From: Bacteroidetes bacterium UBA2475
Lineage (GTDB): Bacteria; Bacteroidota; Bacteroidia; B-17B0; Aurantibacillaceae
Direction of reading: 5' to 3'
Assembly: GCA_002342065.1 (NCBI GenBank)
Contig: DDPF01000012.1
Location: 186,001 to 250,000 of the forward strand
DNA: 64,000 nucleotides
Shown: positions 35,614 through 44,324 of the stretch, in pieces
How the letters are laid out: each line of letters starts with the position of its first letter
How positions within the stretch are numbered: the stretch's first letter is position 1
Notes under the pieces: model-generated
Told to the model about the DNA's origin: nothing
The model's input: only the letters and a program-made list of their open reading frames with translations
The model's database searches: none
Made by a program: the position numbers and the translations under genes

Positions 35614-37673
35614 AACAAACGTTCAATTTGTTCTAAAGCCATTTTTGCTTTTTGGTTTTTAGGATTTTTCTTTAAGATAATTCCTAAATACTTTTTTGCA
35701 GAATTCTTATCTTTCATAAAAGCATAATAACCTGTTAAATTTAATAATAAAGGTTCATAATCCGGATCAATCTTTTCAGCATTTTTATAAAGTCTAAATG
35801 CCTCTGCCTGCTGACCCTGGCTCAATCGTATATATCCTAAATTCGTCATCGCCGAAACATGTTTCGGGTTTTCTTTCAGGATAAAAGAAAATTGCTCGAT
35901 AGCATCGTTAAAATTATTTAAACTCGCCAAAGTACTGCCCAATTTATTTCTGAAATCCAAATTATATGGCGCCAACTTAACAGCTTGCTTGAACCATTTA
36001 ACAGAACCCGGAACATTATTGGTATTATAATACGATTCTGCAATTCGGTAACAGGTCCATGCGTCTATATTATCATAAGAAACTTTGGTAAATAGAATAT
36101 TAAAACATTTTTGTTCGCCTGCCTGGTTCACATACCCGATTACTTTTTGAAAATCCTGTTTAATAAAATTTAACTGTATCAAAGCACGAAGGTTAGTGAA
36201 CAGGTCATTAGCTGTTCTATCCTTTAATAAAGCAGTTGCAGAATCCAAATAAGGATTATCCTGATCGAATTTATCGTACTGATTAATGTACGCTTGTGCT
36301 TTTGTTAATGCACTTGGGTCTTTTTCGTTGATAGAATATAAACCCACAAAGGTTTTAATTTTATCTTTTTCTACTTTAGAAATTGGTTTACGAATATAAT
36401 GATCGTGCACCGAAACGTGTGGAATATCTGTAGAACCTGTTGCAGGCATATGGCAGCTTACGCAATTCAAAAATTTGGAAGGCGACTGACCTTGTTTTGC
36501 GTTTCGTGCCAATACAACATTTTTATCCGTACACAAAAGATCAGATTTTCCATTTGAATTGTGGCAACCATTGCAGGCGTCATTAAAAATGTCATTATTT
36601 GTTTCCTTAACGCTTACATGCGGGTTGTGACAGGTAACGCAAGTCATTGCGCCTTTATATGGTTTCAAAGCAGAGTTGGCCGAGCCAGTAGAAGTCACTT
36701 TTTCATACGACTTTATAAAACAAGCACTTTGTTTTAAACGATCAGCATGGGAAGCCATAATAAAATCTTCATCTGCATTTTTATATTTTGGCAAGAAAAC
36801 AGAAATGTAATCGCTTAATTTTTGACCCGGTTTAAAATCGTAAAACGATTTGCCTTCTTTTAAAACAGCATTACCTTGCAAATGACAACGCTGGCAAAGA
36901 TCAAATTGCCTGTCGATAGATAACTTTGCAGGATTTACAATAGAGTAATCAATTAATTTAGAAGTATCTACTTTTGTTCCCGTTCCTCTTTCCGCAACAT
37001 GTATAGAACCCGGACCATGACAACGCTCACAATCGATCCCGGTTGGAATACTTGTGAATTTATTTTCTGAGCCCAGAACAAAATCAGGATAACCGTTATG
37101 GCAACTCATACATTCTAAACCTATCTTTCTTGTGAAATGTGTATTAAAACCATTTTCAAAACCCGGTGGCATATCCCAGTGTTTTTTTTGTGTGTAATAG
37201 GTCATTGGCATTTGGTTGATATAACCATTAACCGATTGCAAATGCGAATTGGTATGTTGACCTGAACCAATAATATAATTAACCTTTTCTGTTCTTGAAA
37301 AGATCGTATCGCGTTTTTCTAAACGGTATTCTTTAAAATATAAACTATCCTTATTCCAAAATGCATTGTAATGCATGTTCGAATATTTATCATAGATAGT
37401 TGCTTTTGAAAAATCGGCAGAAGACTTTTCTTTATTAGCCAGCCCTAACGATTTGCCCATACCGGTTTTAATAAAGCTGTTGTAAATATCCTGGTGACAA
37501 AGTTTACAGTTATTCATGCCAACATACTTAGCAGAATCGGAATGATTTAAATAAAGTGAAGAAGCTTTTTTTGGAATTTCTTCTGCGATCTTTGAATGAG
37601 GAACATCGCAAAATTTTAATAAACCAATTAATGCAATAGCAACAGATAAAAATATATGGATTTTTTTAGGCAC
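35610..37673 (-). CDS. Seven-heme cytochrome c with C-terminal TPR domain
   Basis: 687 residues. Hydrophobic N-terminal export signal, then seven CxxCH heme-binding sites: CKLCH, CMSCH, CERCH, CQRCH, CVTCH, CNGCH and CVSCH, the last at about residue 407. The heme part resembles multiheme c-type proteins of the cytochrome c554/NrfA-like group. From about 480 the protein is helical with TPRs (VPGSVKWFKQAVKLAPYNLDF, NDAIEQFSFILKENPKHVSAM, AEAFRLYKNAEKIDPDYEPLL). Expected in the periplasm, probably electron transfer or a reductase; the substrate is unknown. It overlaps the GNAT gene by 8 bp and mltG by 4 bp. Confidence 0.88.
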   Translation of the reverse strand: MPKKIHIFLSVAIALIGLLKFCDVPHSKIAEEIPKKASSLYLNHSDSAKYVGMNNCKLCHQDIYNSFIKTGMGKSLGLANKEKSSADFSKATIYDKYSNMHYNAFWNKDSLYFKEYRLEKRDTIFSRTEKVNYIIGSGQHTNSHLQSVNGYINQMPMTYYTQKKHWDMPPGFENGFNTHFTRKIGLECMSCHNGYPDFVLGSENKFTSIPTGIDCERCHGPGSIHVAERGTGTKVDTSKLIDYSIVNPAKLSIDRQFDLCQRCHLQGNAVLKEGKSFYDFKPGQKLSDYISVFLPKYKNADEDFIMASHADRLKQSACFIKSYEKVTSTGSANSALKPYKGAMTCVTCHNPHVSVKETNNDIFNDACNGCHNSNGKSDLLCTDKNVVLARNAKQGQSPSKFLNCVSCHMPATGSTDIPHVSVHDHYIRKPISKVEKDKIKTFVGLYSINEKDPSALTKAQAYINQYDKFDQDNPYLDSATALLKDRTANDLFTNLRALIQLNFIKQDFQKVIGYVNQAGEQKCFNILFTKVSYDNIDAWTCYRIAESYYNTNNVPGSVKWFKQAVKLAPYNLDFRNKLGSTLASLNNFNDAIEQFSFILKENPKHVSAMTNLGYIRLSQGQQAEAFRLYKNAEKIDPDYEPLLLNLTGYYAFMKDKNSAKKYLGIILKKNPKNQKAKMALEQIERLL

Positions 37674-38199
37674 CTGTATTTATATGTTGCAGGAACCAAA
37701 CATCTTCAAAAGAATTGATCCCTTTTTTGTGCCATGCCTTTTTTAAACCGCATTTTTCAAAGCCCGCCTTTTCAAACAGAGCAAGGCTTGCGGTGTTAGA
37801 CTGGTTAACATTGACATAAATTTGTTTTAAGTGTAATGTTGTGAAAGCATAGAATTTAATTAACTCAATACACTCCAACGCAAAACCGTTGCCGCGAAAT
37901 TTATCGTGAATATAAATTCCTAAGCCACAACGTGCATGTTGCGGTTCAAATTCAAAAAGGTCGATGATGCCAATTGTCTCATTAGTATCTGCTTTACAGA
38001 TCATTAAACGTAATTGTTTATTGGTGTAAATATCCTGGTAAGCTGTATTTACAAATTCATCCAGCACCGCTTTTGAGAAAGGTGTTTGTGTGTAACTCAC
38101 TTCCCACAAGCTATGGTTATTCTCCCAACGATATAAAATGTCGGCATCTGATGGCTCTAAAGCTCTTACAGAAATATTTTCTCCTTTTAAAAACATCAA
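37666..38199 (-). CDS. GNAT family N-acetyltransferase (RimJ/RimL type)
   Basis: 177 residues. Typical RimL-like layout: VRALEPSDADILYRWENNHSLW at the start, IGIIDLFEFEPQHARCGLGIYIHDKFRGNGFALEC with the acetyl-CoA-binding RGNG segment near 105, and YVNVNQSNTASLALFEKAGFEKCG near the end. Transfers acetyl from acetyl-CoA to an amine, possibly a protein N-terminus. It overlaps both neighbours (4 bp with the upstream unknown gene, 8 bp with the cytochrome gene) in a tightly packed operon. Confidence 0.92.
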   Translation of the reverse strand: MMFLKGENISVRALEPSDADILYRWENNHSLWEVSYTQTPFSKAVLDEFVNTAYQDIYTNKQLRLMICKADTNETIGIIDLFEFEPQHARCGLGIYIHDKFRGNGFALECIELIKFYAFTTLHLKQIYVNVNQSNTASLALFEKAGFEKCGLKKAWHKKGINSFEDVWFLQHINTGA

Positions 38200-38753
38200 T
38201 CTTTATAATAAGGTAAACGTTGCGCTTTTATTGTTTCATTTAATTCGTCAAGAGTATAAAATGGCAATTCCATTGTATCTTTAGGCATCTCAAAATTTAA
38301 AGCGCCTGCAAATTCTAAATAAGAATTATCATTAAGGCGTTTCATAAGATCATAATATAATTCTGTTTCAATTAATTGAACCGCATAAAATTCTTCAAAA
38401 AATAATTTAATAGGCGAAAGACAAGTTGCTTCATGTTGTCTTACAGGGCCAAATTTTTTAATTGTCTCTTTGAACATTTCTGTTTGATGATCTAAACTAA
38501 AAACAGGATGCTTTTTTAATTTAATAAAAACACTTTCTATCTTTTTTTGAGAGATGGTTTTTAGCAATGCTTCGATCGTTACATTTAATTCGTGTCCTTT
38601 AATAGTAAGCGAGTTATAGTTGCCGTTAATTAAAACACCAACGTGTGGTGGAATACGGTTAGCGTGCATCACTACAAGCCAGGAGTCTTTGCTTAAGACT
38701 TTGTCGTTTAAGGCAACTGTATTTATCTCTATATTAACTGTTTCGCTTATCAC
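38196..38753 (-). CDS. Conserved hypothetical protein in the dapF operon
   Basis: 185 residues, soluble, no signal peptide and no motif I can name. The sequence has an alternating beta/alpha character (SWLVVMHANRIPPHVGVLINGNY, IESVFIKLKKHPVF, CLSPIKLFFEEFYAV). It starts with a 4-bp overlap with dapF and ends with a 4-bp overlap with the GNAT gene, so it is certainly a real gene. Function unknown. Confidence 0.75.
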   Translation of the reverse strand: MISETVNIEINTVALNDKVLSKDSWLVVMHANRIPPHVGVLINGNYNSLTIKGHELNVTIEALLKTISQKKIESVFIKLKKHPVFSLDHQTEMFKETIKKFGPVRQHEATCLSPIKLFFEEFYAVQLIETELYYDLMKRLNDNSYLEFAGALNFEMPKDTMELPFYTLDELNETIKAQRLPYYKD

Positions 38754-39535
38754 TCTATTTCTATTGTGCCGTTAAATACTTTTACCGCAGGGCCAATTAA
38801 CCAAATGTTATAAAAATTCTGTTCTAACACTCTTTCAAATGTTACTTCTAAATTTCCACCAAGGGTTTTTATCAAACAATTGTTTTTTCCATTAGAGATT
38901 CCTTTTATGGCAGCAACTAATGCAGCAGCCGTAACACCGGTTCCGCACGAATAAGTTTCATCCTCTACCCCTCTTTCGTAAGTACGCACAAATAAAGCAT
39001 CATCCTGTCTTTCAATAAAATTTACGTTTGTACCCTCTTCTTTAAACCGGTCATTATATCTTATTAAAGCGCCATTCTTTTTTACATCATAACTTTCTAC
39101 TTCATCAACCATTTTTACAAAATGCGGCGAACCTGTATTTAAATAAAAATGATCGTCTCCCATCTCCACAGTCTTTACATCCTGCATTTTTAACGACACA
39201 ATTTCGTCCTCGTCAATTGTTGCTTCATGCAAACCATCAATGGCTAAAAATTTTGCAGAGTTTTTTATTACTCCTAACTGTTTTGCAAAAGCGGTAATGC
39301 AACGCCCGCCATTACCACACATGCTGCTTGGGTTACCATCGCTGTTATAATACACCATTTTAAAATCAGAGCCCGGTTCCAACTCCAGCAACATTAATCC
39401 ATCGGCTCCAATACCAAACCTACGATCACATAATAATTTTACCTGCTCGTTGGTTAGCGTAATATTATTCTGACGGTTGTCTATCAAAATAAAATCGTTA
39501 CCTGTGCCCTGGTATTTATAGAACGAAAGTTGCAT
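38750..39535 (-). CDS. dapF: Diaminopimelate epimerase
   Basis: Interconverts LL- and meso-diaminopimelate for peptidoglycan and lysine synthesis. 261 residues. The two catalytic cysteines are visible, Cys73 in SMCGNGGRC and Cys197 in YSCGTGVTAAAL, along with the N-terminal YQGTGNDFILID and GSPHFVKMV. It is second in a minus-strand operon of six genes, following the 210-aa membrane protein by 9 bp. Confidence 0.97.
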   Translation of the reverse strand: MQLSFYKYQGTGNDFILIDNRQNNITLTNEQVKLLCDRRFGIGADGLMLLELEPGSDFKMVYYNSDGNPSSMCGNGGRCITAFAKQLGVIKNSAKFLAIDGLHEATIDEDEIVSLKMQDVKTVEMGDDHFYLNTGSPHFVKMVDEVESYDVKKNGALIRYNDRFKEEGTNVNFIERQDDALFVRTYERGVEDETYSCGTGVTAAALVAAIKGISNGKNNCLIKTLGGNLEVTFERVLEQNFYNIWLIGPAVKVFNGTIEIE

Positions 39536-39544
39536 AAATAAAAT

Positions 39545-40177
39545 TTAGTTAATTTTTGCTAATAGATCTGAATCCACAACTCTTTCAAGAGATCTAAAAT
39601 CGGAACCATAAAAAAGTTTGTAAACCTGGTCGGAACTTTTAATGTAATACGATTTATCTAATTCGTAAAGAGATACACTGTTGTAATCCATAAAACCATA
39701 AAGCATTACTTTGTTCTTTGAGAAACGGTAACCTTTAGTATTTAAAGGCGTTTTCCAGAACTCTATAAAATAAAGATCGGATGTATTGTCTTTAACACCT
39801 GCAACATCTGCAGCCAACGAATCATTTGCGGAAGTTGTAGGAGTAATGCGAATGATCTTTACGTTCTTAATAGATAACATTTCATCTGTCGCAATGTTGA
39901 TCTCAGAATTATCTCGGATAAGGCTATCTACTTCTGAATAATTTACTTTGTTAGTTTTCCCAAGATTAATTTTGAAACGCTCTTTGTCTTTCTTTTTTTC
40001 TTCGTCCTCACCATCAGCATTTTTTACCTGTTGTTGAACAACTGTAATTTGCGATTTAGCCGAATCTTTCATTTTATTAAAAAGATCGTTTATTTTAAAA
40101 ACAAAAAAACCAACGCCCACTAAAAGACCTATTGATAATCCAAAAACAAAAGTGGGTATTTTACGACTGAATCTCAT
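39545..40177 (-). CDS. Membrane-anchored hypothetical protein
   Basis: 210 residues. One N-terminal hydrophobic helix (FVFGLSIGLLVGVGFFVFKI, about 10-29), then a charged coiled segment (KNADGEDEEKKKDKERFK) and a C-terminal part rich in beta strands (DLYFIEFWKTPLNTKGYRF, MLYGFMDYNSVSLYELD). I do not recognise it; it lies at the head of the dapF-mltG operon, so an envelope role is likely. A weak promoter-like TAAATTTA lies at about 40192-40199. Confidence 0.7.
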   Translation of the reverse strand: MRFSRKIPTFVFGLSIGLLVGVGFFVFKINDLFNKMKDSAKSQITVVQQQVKNADGEDEEKKKDKERFKINLGKTNKVNYSEVDSLIRDNSEINIATDEMLSIKNVKIIRITPTTSANDSLAADVAGVKDNTSDLYFIEFWKTPLNTKGYRFSKNKVMLYGFMDYNSVSLYELDKSYYIKSSDQVYKLFYGSDFRSLERVVDSDLLAKIN

Positions 40178-40262
40178 TTAATTTTCAAGAGTAAATTTAG
40201 CAATTTTTTTGTTGCGCCGGTTAAGGATTGTTAAAAAGAATACAAAAACGTAACAACGATAT

Positions 40263-40270
40263 TAACTTTG
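40263..40270 (+). promoter_or_regulatory. TAnnTTTG -7 box for the HtrA/DegP protease
   Basis: TAACTTTG is an exact match, 30 bp before the ATG at 40301. No convincing -33 TTG at the usual spacing. Confidence 0.55.
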
Positions 40271-40300
40271 CGTTATTAATCTTAAAACCAAATAAAGAAG

Positions 40301-41761
40301 ATGAAAAAGTTGTTGTCAACCATGTTTGTGGCCTGTTTAGGTGGATTAATATCACTAGGCGGCGCCCGCTATTTTTATTCAGAGGATAAAAATAATATTA
40401 GTCAAATAACAAAGCCTTTTCAGCAGGAGAACATTAAGCTGGCTAACTATATAGAAAGCCAGGGATCTGCGCTTACTACAGATTTCACAAACGCTGCCGA
40501 AAGATCGGTTAATGCGGTGGTACACATAAAGACCACCAGCGAACAGGTAAATAATTTAAACTACGATCCATTTGCCGAATGGTTCTATGGTCCGCAAAAA
40601 AGGCAACAGAATTACAGTATGGAAGGAAGCGGTAGTGGCGTGATCATTAGCGATGATGGCTATATTGTAACTAATAACCATGTAGTAAGTGGAGCCGATA
40701 AAATTGAAGTAGTTCTAAACGACAAAAGAACTTATGTTGGCGAAATTGTTGGTGCCGACGCAAGTACGGATGTGGCGTTAATAAGGATCAAAGAAAAAGG
40801 TCTTCCGTTCTTAACCTACGGTAATAGCGAAGCTGTAAAGGTTGGCGAATGGGCGCTAGCAGTGGGAAATCCCTTTAACCTAGAAAGCACCGTAACAGCA
40901 GGTATCATTAGCGCCAAAGGAAGAAGTAATATTCTGGATGTGAATAAACGTCCGATAGAATCGTTCATCCAGACAGACGCAGCGGTAAACCCGGGTAATA
41001 GCGGTGGTGCGCTGGTTAATGTAAGTGGCGAATTAATTGGTATTAATACAGCCATTGCCTCTAACAATGGTGCTTACCAAGGGTACTCATTTGCAGTACC
41101 TGTAAATATTGTTAAAAAAATTGTGAGCGACCTTGTAGAGTTTGGAGTAGTTCAGAGAGCCTACTTTGGCGTAAGCATCCGTGACCTTGATTCTAAATTT
41201 GCAGCCGATAAGAACATAAAACTATTAAAAGGTATTTATGTAAATGGCGTAACTCTTGGTGGAAGTGCAGAAGATGCCGGTATTCAGGAAGGTGACGTGA
41301 TCACTAAAATTGAAAATGCCAATGTGGGAAGTGTAAGCGAATTACAAGAACAGTTAAGCAAATACAGACCGGGTGATAAAATTAATGTTGTTACAACAAG
41401 AAATAATAAAGAAATGAATATGGCAGTAGTATTAAAAAGTTTAGACAATACAACCAGTCTGATCAAAAAAAGCGAGATCACTAAAAAATCACTTTCGGCT
41501 CTAGGGGCTGATTTTGAAGAAATGAACGCAGATGATCTTGCGAAATTCAGAATCAATAGTGGTGTGAAGATCAAAAAACTTTCAGTAGGAAAATTATCAC
41601 AGGTAGGAATAAAGGAAGGTTTTATTATTACAAGTATCGATAAGAAAAAAGTAAGCAGCACGCAGGATATAACTAACTTATTAGAAAATAAGTCGGGTAC
41701 CGTGTTGATCGAAGGCTTCTACCCTAATGGCGCCCGCGCCTATTATGGTTTTGCATTGTAA
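40301..41761 (+). CDS. degP: HtrA/DegP family periplasmic serine protease
   Basis: 486 residues. N-terminal membrane anchor or signal (MKKLLSTMFVACLGGLISLGG), trypsin-like domain with catalytic His127 (VTNNHVVSG), Asp157 (TDVALIRI) and Ser234 (NPGNSGGAL), then two PDZ domains (about 285-380 and 400-486). Degrades or refolds damaged envelope proteins. A short linker before the protease domain (DPFAEWFYGPQKRQQN) matches the regulatory LA-loop region. It has its own promoter box and a strong terminator. Confidence 0.95.
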   Translation: MKKLLSTMFVACLGGLISLGGARYFYSEDKNNISQITKPFQQENIKLANYIESQGSALTTDFTNAAERSVNAVVHIKTTSEQVNNLNYDPFAEWFYGPQKRQQNYSMEGSGSGVIISDDGYIVTNNHVVSGADKIEVVLNDKRTYVGEIVGADASTDVALIRIKEKGLPFLTYGNSEAVKVGEWALAVGNPFNLESTVTAGIISAKGRSNILDVNKRPIESFIQTDAAVNPGNSGGALVNVSGELIGINTAIASNNGAYQGYSFAVPVNIVKKIVSDLVEFGVVQRAYFGVSIRDLDSKFAADKNIKLLKGIYVNGVTLGGSAEDAGIQEGDVITKIENANVGSVSELQEQLSKYRPGDKINVVTTRNNKEMNMAVVLKSLDNTTSLIKKSEITKKSLSALGADFEEMNADDLAKFRINSGVKIKKLSVGKLSQVGIKEGFIITSIDKKKVSSTQDITNLLENKSGTVLIEGFYPNGARAYYGFAL

Positions 41762-41780
41762 TTTTAACTTTAATTCAATT

Positions 41781-41812
41781 AAAAAAGCGAATCTAAACCA
41801 TTCGCTTTTTTT
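41781..41812 (+). terminator. Terminator of degP
   Basis: AAAAAAGCGAAT (41781-41792) pairs with ATTCGCTTTTTT (41800-41811), giving a hairpin with a T run, 20 bp after the stop. Confidence 0.92.
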
Positions 41813-41845
41813 GTTTTTAGTACAATGGAATGTCAGAAATTTTCA

Positions 41846-41853
41846 TACTTTTG
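41846..41853 (+). promoter_or_regulatory. TAnnTTTG -7 box for the V4R histidine kinase
   Basis: TACTTTTG is an exact match, 18 bp before the TTG start at 41872, implying a very short leader. Confidence 0.5.
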
Positions 41854-41871
41854 ATATGCTAAATTATCAAT

Positions 41872-43320
41872 TTGAAGTCTAACGATCCCATATTAAAATT
41901 AAAAAAAAGGATAAAAGAACTTGAGAAAGAGAATAAGGTATTAAAGAAAAAGAAAGATATTTTTTTTACAGATAAACCCACTGTAAAAGTCCCAAAAGAA
42001 ATAAAACCACTTTTTGATACAGCCTCTTTAACGGTTAAAAAATATTTTGAATCCTTTACCGCCAACCCAAGCTTATCTAAAATAGAAGTTAACGGGCAGC
42101 GTTATATTTTAATGCGCGCGGAATCTTTAGCCAACGATTTTTTTAAGAATATCATTAAATTGTATGCCGACAGGCCTTTACCTGAAGCAATAAAAATTGG
42201 CAGGAATTTACTATTTGACATGGCCCATTTAATTGGAATGGAAGATGCTAAAAATTTTCACACTAAAATGAAATTAAAAGATCCGCTTTCAAAGTTATCT
42301 GCCGGTCCTGTGCATTTTGCATATACGGGCTGGGCCTTTGTTGATATATTAGATGAAAGCAGACCAAGTCCGGACGAGAATTTTTATATTAAGTATAACC
42401 ATCCTTTTTCTTTTGAAGCCGATTCGTGGATAAGATCAAAAGAGAAAGCTGACTTCCCTGTATGTACAATGAATGCTGGTTACTCATCGGGTTGGTGTGA
42501 AGAAAGTTATGGCATTAATTTAACAGCCGTAGAAATTACCTGTCGCGCAAAAGGCGATAAGAACTGTACATTTATTATGGCACCACCGGATAAAATAAAT
42601 GTATACCTCCAAAAAGAATCTATAAAATATAAAAGGGTAAGAAAATACGATGTTCCATTATTTTTTGAAAGAAAAAAGGTAGAGGAAAAATTAAACAACG
42701 CCGTAAAAGAAAAAGAAACCCTTCTAAAAGAAGTACATCACCGTGTAAAAAATAATTTACAGATCATTACAAGTTTATTAAGACTGCATGCTGATAAAGA
42801 GAACAACCAACATTTTTCTGAGCTGGTTGCCGAAAGTCAGAACCGCATAACGTCTATGGCTTTAATCCACGAGATGTTATATGCTAACTCAAATTTTAGC
42901 AATATCAATTTAGCAGAATACTCTACCTCAATTTTTAGCCAGTTAAAAAGCACATACAACGCTAAACAGGTGAAGCTCGCTCTTTCTGTACCAAAAGATT
43001 TTTCGTTTGAAATAGATAAAATGATCCCCATAGGATTAATAATGAATGAGGTAATAAGCAACTCATTTAAATATGCTTTTAAGGGAAATAAAGGAAAGAT
43101 CTCTATTTCTCTTAAAAAAAATTCTTTAATTATTGCAGATGATGGACAAGGATTGCCGAAAAACTTTGATAAGCATGAAAGTGAAAGTTTTGGCATACAA
43201 TTGATACATTTATTAGCCGACCAGATAGATTCAAAATTAACTATTGACAGAAAAAAAGGCAGTGCCTTTACTTTGCATTTTAATACACCTATTAAAAAAG
43301 CCGATTTAGCTGATCAATAG
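41872..43320 (+). CDS. Cytoplasmic V4R-domain histidine kinase (HisKA_2/HWE-like)
   Basis: 482 residues, TTG start, no transmembrane helix. N-terminal coiled coil, then a V4R small-molecule-binding-like domain (about 60-245) with the hallmarks YSSGWCEESYGINLTAVEITCRAKGDKNCTF (cited in two parts), including conserved cysteines. The kinase part begins at about 280 with LLKEVHHRVKNNLQIITSLL, whose His is the phosphoacceptor of HisKA_2 kinases, followed by an HATPase (NEVISNSFKYAF and IADDGQGLP). No response regulator is adjacent, so it is an orphan kinase sensing an unknown internal ligand. The small DUF3817 gene follows 18 bp downstream. Confidence 0.9.
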   Translation: MKSNDPILKLKKRIKELEKENKVLKKKKDIFFTDKPTVKVPKEIKPLFDTASLTVKKYFESFTANPSLSKIEVNGQRYILMRAESLANDFFKNIIKLYADRPLPEAIKIGRNLLFDMAHLIGMEDAKNFHTKMKLKDPLSKLSAGPVHFAYTGWAFVDILDESRPSPDENFYIKYNHPFSFEADSWIRSKEKADFPVCTMNAGYSSGWCEESYGINLTAVEITCRAKGDKNCTFIMAPPDKINVYLQKESIKYKRVRKYDVPLFFERKKVEEKLNNAVKEKETLLKEVHHRVKNNLQIITSLLRLHADKENNQHFSELVAESQNRITSMALIHEMLYANSNFSNINLAEYSTSIFSQLKSTYNAKQVKLALSVPKDFSFEIDKMIPIGLIMNEVISNSFKYAFKGNKGKISISLKKNSLIIADDGQGLPKNFDKHESESFGIQLIHLLADQIDSKLTIDRKKGSAFTLHFNTPIKKADLADQ

Positions 43321-43338
43321 TTGTATCTTTAAGAAATT

Positions 43339-43641
43339 ATGTTCTCACAATTTACAAATACAAATTTAGGCCGGTTCAGGTTAATAGCGTTACTGGAAGG
43401 AGTTTCTTACCTCGTGCTTTTATGTATTGCTATGCCATTAAAATATAAATTTGGTTTTGAAGCGGCAGTAAAATATACAGGTTGGGTTCACGGCATCTTA
43501 TTTATAGCCTATATTGTTTTGCTTTTAATAGTATGGAAACAATACAAGTGGGCCTTTAAAAAAGTGTTATTCGCTTTTATTGCTTCTTTATTACCCTTTG
43601 GTACTTTTGTTTTTGACAAACAATTGCGAGAAAATAAATAA
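43339..43641 (+). CDS. DUF3817 family small membrane protein
   Basis: 100 residues, three transmembrane helices. The DUF3817 signature is present: LGRFRLIALLEGVSYLVLL near the N-terminus, then KYTGWVHGILFIAYIVLLL and a short tail. Function unknown. It follows the V4R kinase gene by 18 bp and probably shares its transcript. Confidence 0.9.
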   Translation: MFSQFTNTNLGRFRLIALLEGVSYLVLLCIAMPLKYKFGFEAAVKYTGWVHGILFIAYIVLLLIVWKQYKWAFKKVLFAFIASLLPFGTFVFDKQLRENK

Positions 43642-43654
43642 TTTTCAGAATATC

Positions 43655-43741
43655 TAACCACAAAGAACGCAAAGGGATTGTACAAAGGCCGCAAAAAAAA
43701 TCTTTGTGCACTTAGTGCCTTCTTAGCGCGCTTCGTGGTTA
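43655..43741. repeat. MITE-like inverted repeat
   Basis: TAACCACAAAG (43655-43665) and CTTCGTGGTTA (43731-43741) are terminal inverted repeats with one mismatch; further CAAAG and CTTTG segments pair inside. The ACCACAAAGAACGCAAAG pattern resembles an interspersed palindromic element I recall from many Bacteroidota genomes. Its right arm supplies the stop codon of the DUF1415 gene. Confidence 0.6.
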
Positions 43742-44284
43742 AGCATTTAAACAAGCAGCACGAAGCATTTGCATATAATGTAATCCTTTTTCTCTTGCCA
43801 GTTTAATATTATGTTCAGGAATTAATTCAGGGTTTTTATATAATGCCAGGGCTTTTGTAATACTCTCTTCGCGCAATAAATGTAGCATAGGATAAACAGA
43901 ACGATTTGTATAATTGGCTGGGTCATTTTTTTCCGCACCTTCAAAACAATAATCAGGATGAAAACTTGCTAATTGATAAACGCCTTCATAACCTTCATCC
44001 TCCAATAATTCCTGGGCCATATCTACAAGATCTAAATACTCCTTAAAATCTGTGTATTCGTTTGGAAAAATAATAAAGGTTGTTTCTATCTCTTCATTAT
44101 TATCTAAATAATGTAATTCCTTAATTAACGTTTCAAGACTGATCTTAAGATGAGCATTTGATAGAACAGAATAATGAATGCTTTTTTTAAGGAGTGCTTT
44201 AGCTGCAAATGGACAAAAATTAAGATCAATAACAACCGACTTGATCCACTTTTGAGTTTGTTCTATAATTAAAGTGTCGTTCAA
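43739..44284 (-). CDS. DUF1415 family protein
   Basis: 181 residues, soluble. The N-terminal motif TQKWIKSVVIDLNFCPFAAKAL and the central FHPDYCFEGAEKNDPANYTNRSVYPMLHLLRE are diagnostic of DUF1415, with conserved Cys residues. The function is not known. The stop codon lies within a MITE-like repeat arm, so the last residues may differ from close homologues. Confidence 0.92.
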   Translation of the reverse strand: MNDTLIIEQTQKWIKSVVIDLNFCPFAAKALLKKSIHYSVLSNAHLKISLETLIKELHYLDNNEEIETTFIIFPNEYTDFKEYLDLVDMAQELLEDEGYEGVYQLASFHPDYCFEGAEKNDPANYTNRSVYPMLHLLREESITKALALYKNPELIPEHNIKLAREKGLHYMQMLRAACLNA

Positions 44285-44324
44285 AATAAATTTTAAGGTA
44301 AAGGTGGTTAAAATTTCCGGATAA

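Noticed and set aside
40816..41661. Antisense frames within the degP gene
   Set aside because: The sense protein has a full catalytic triad and PDZ domains; antisense frames are by-products of codon use.
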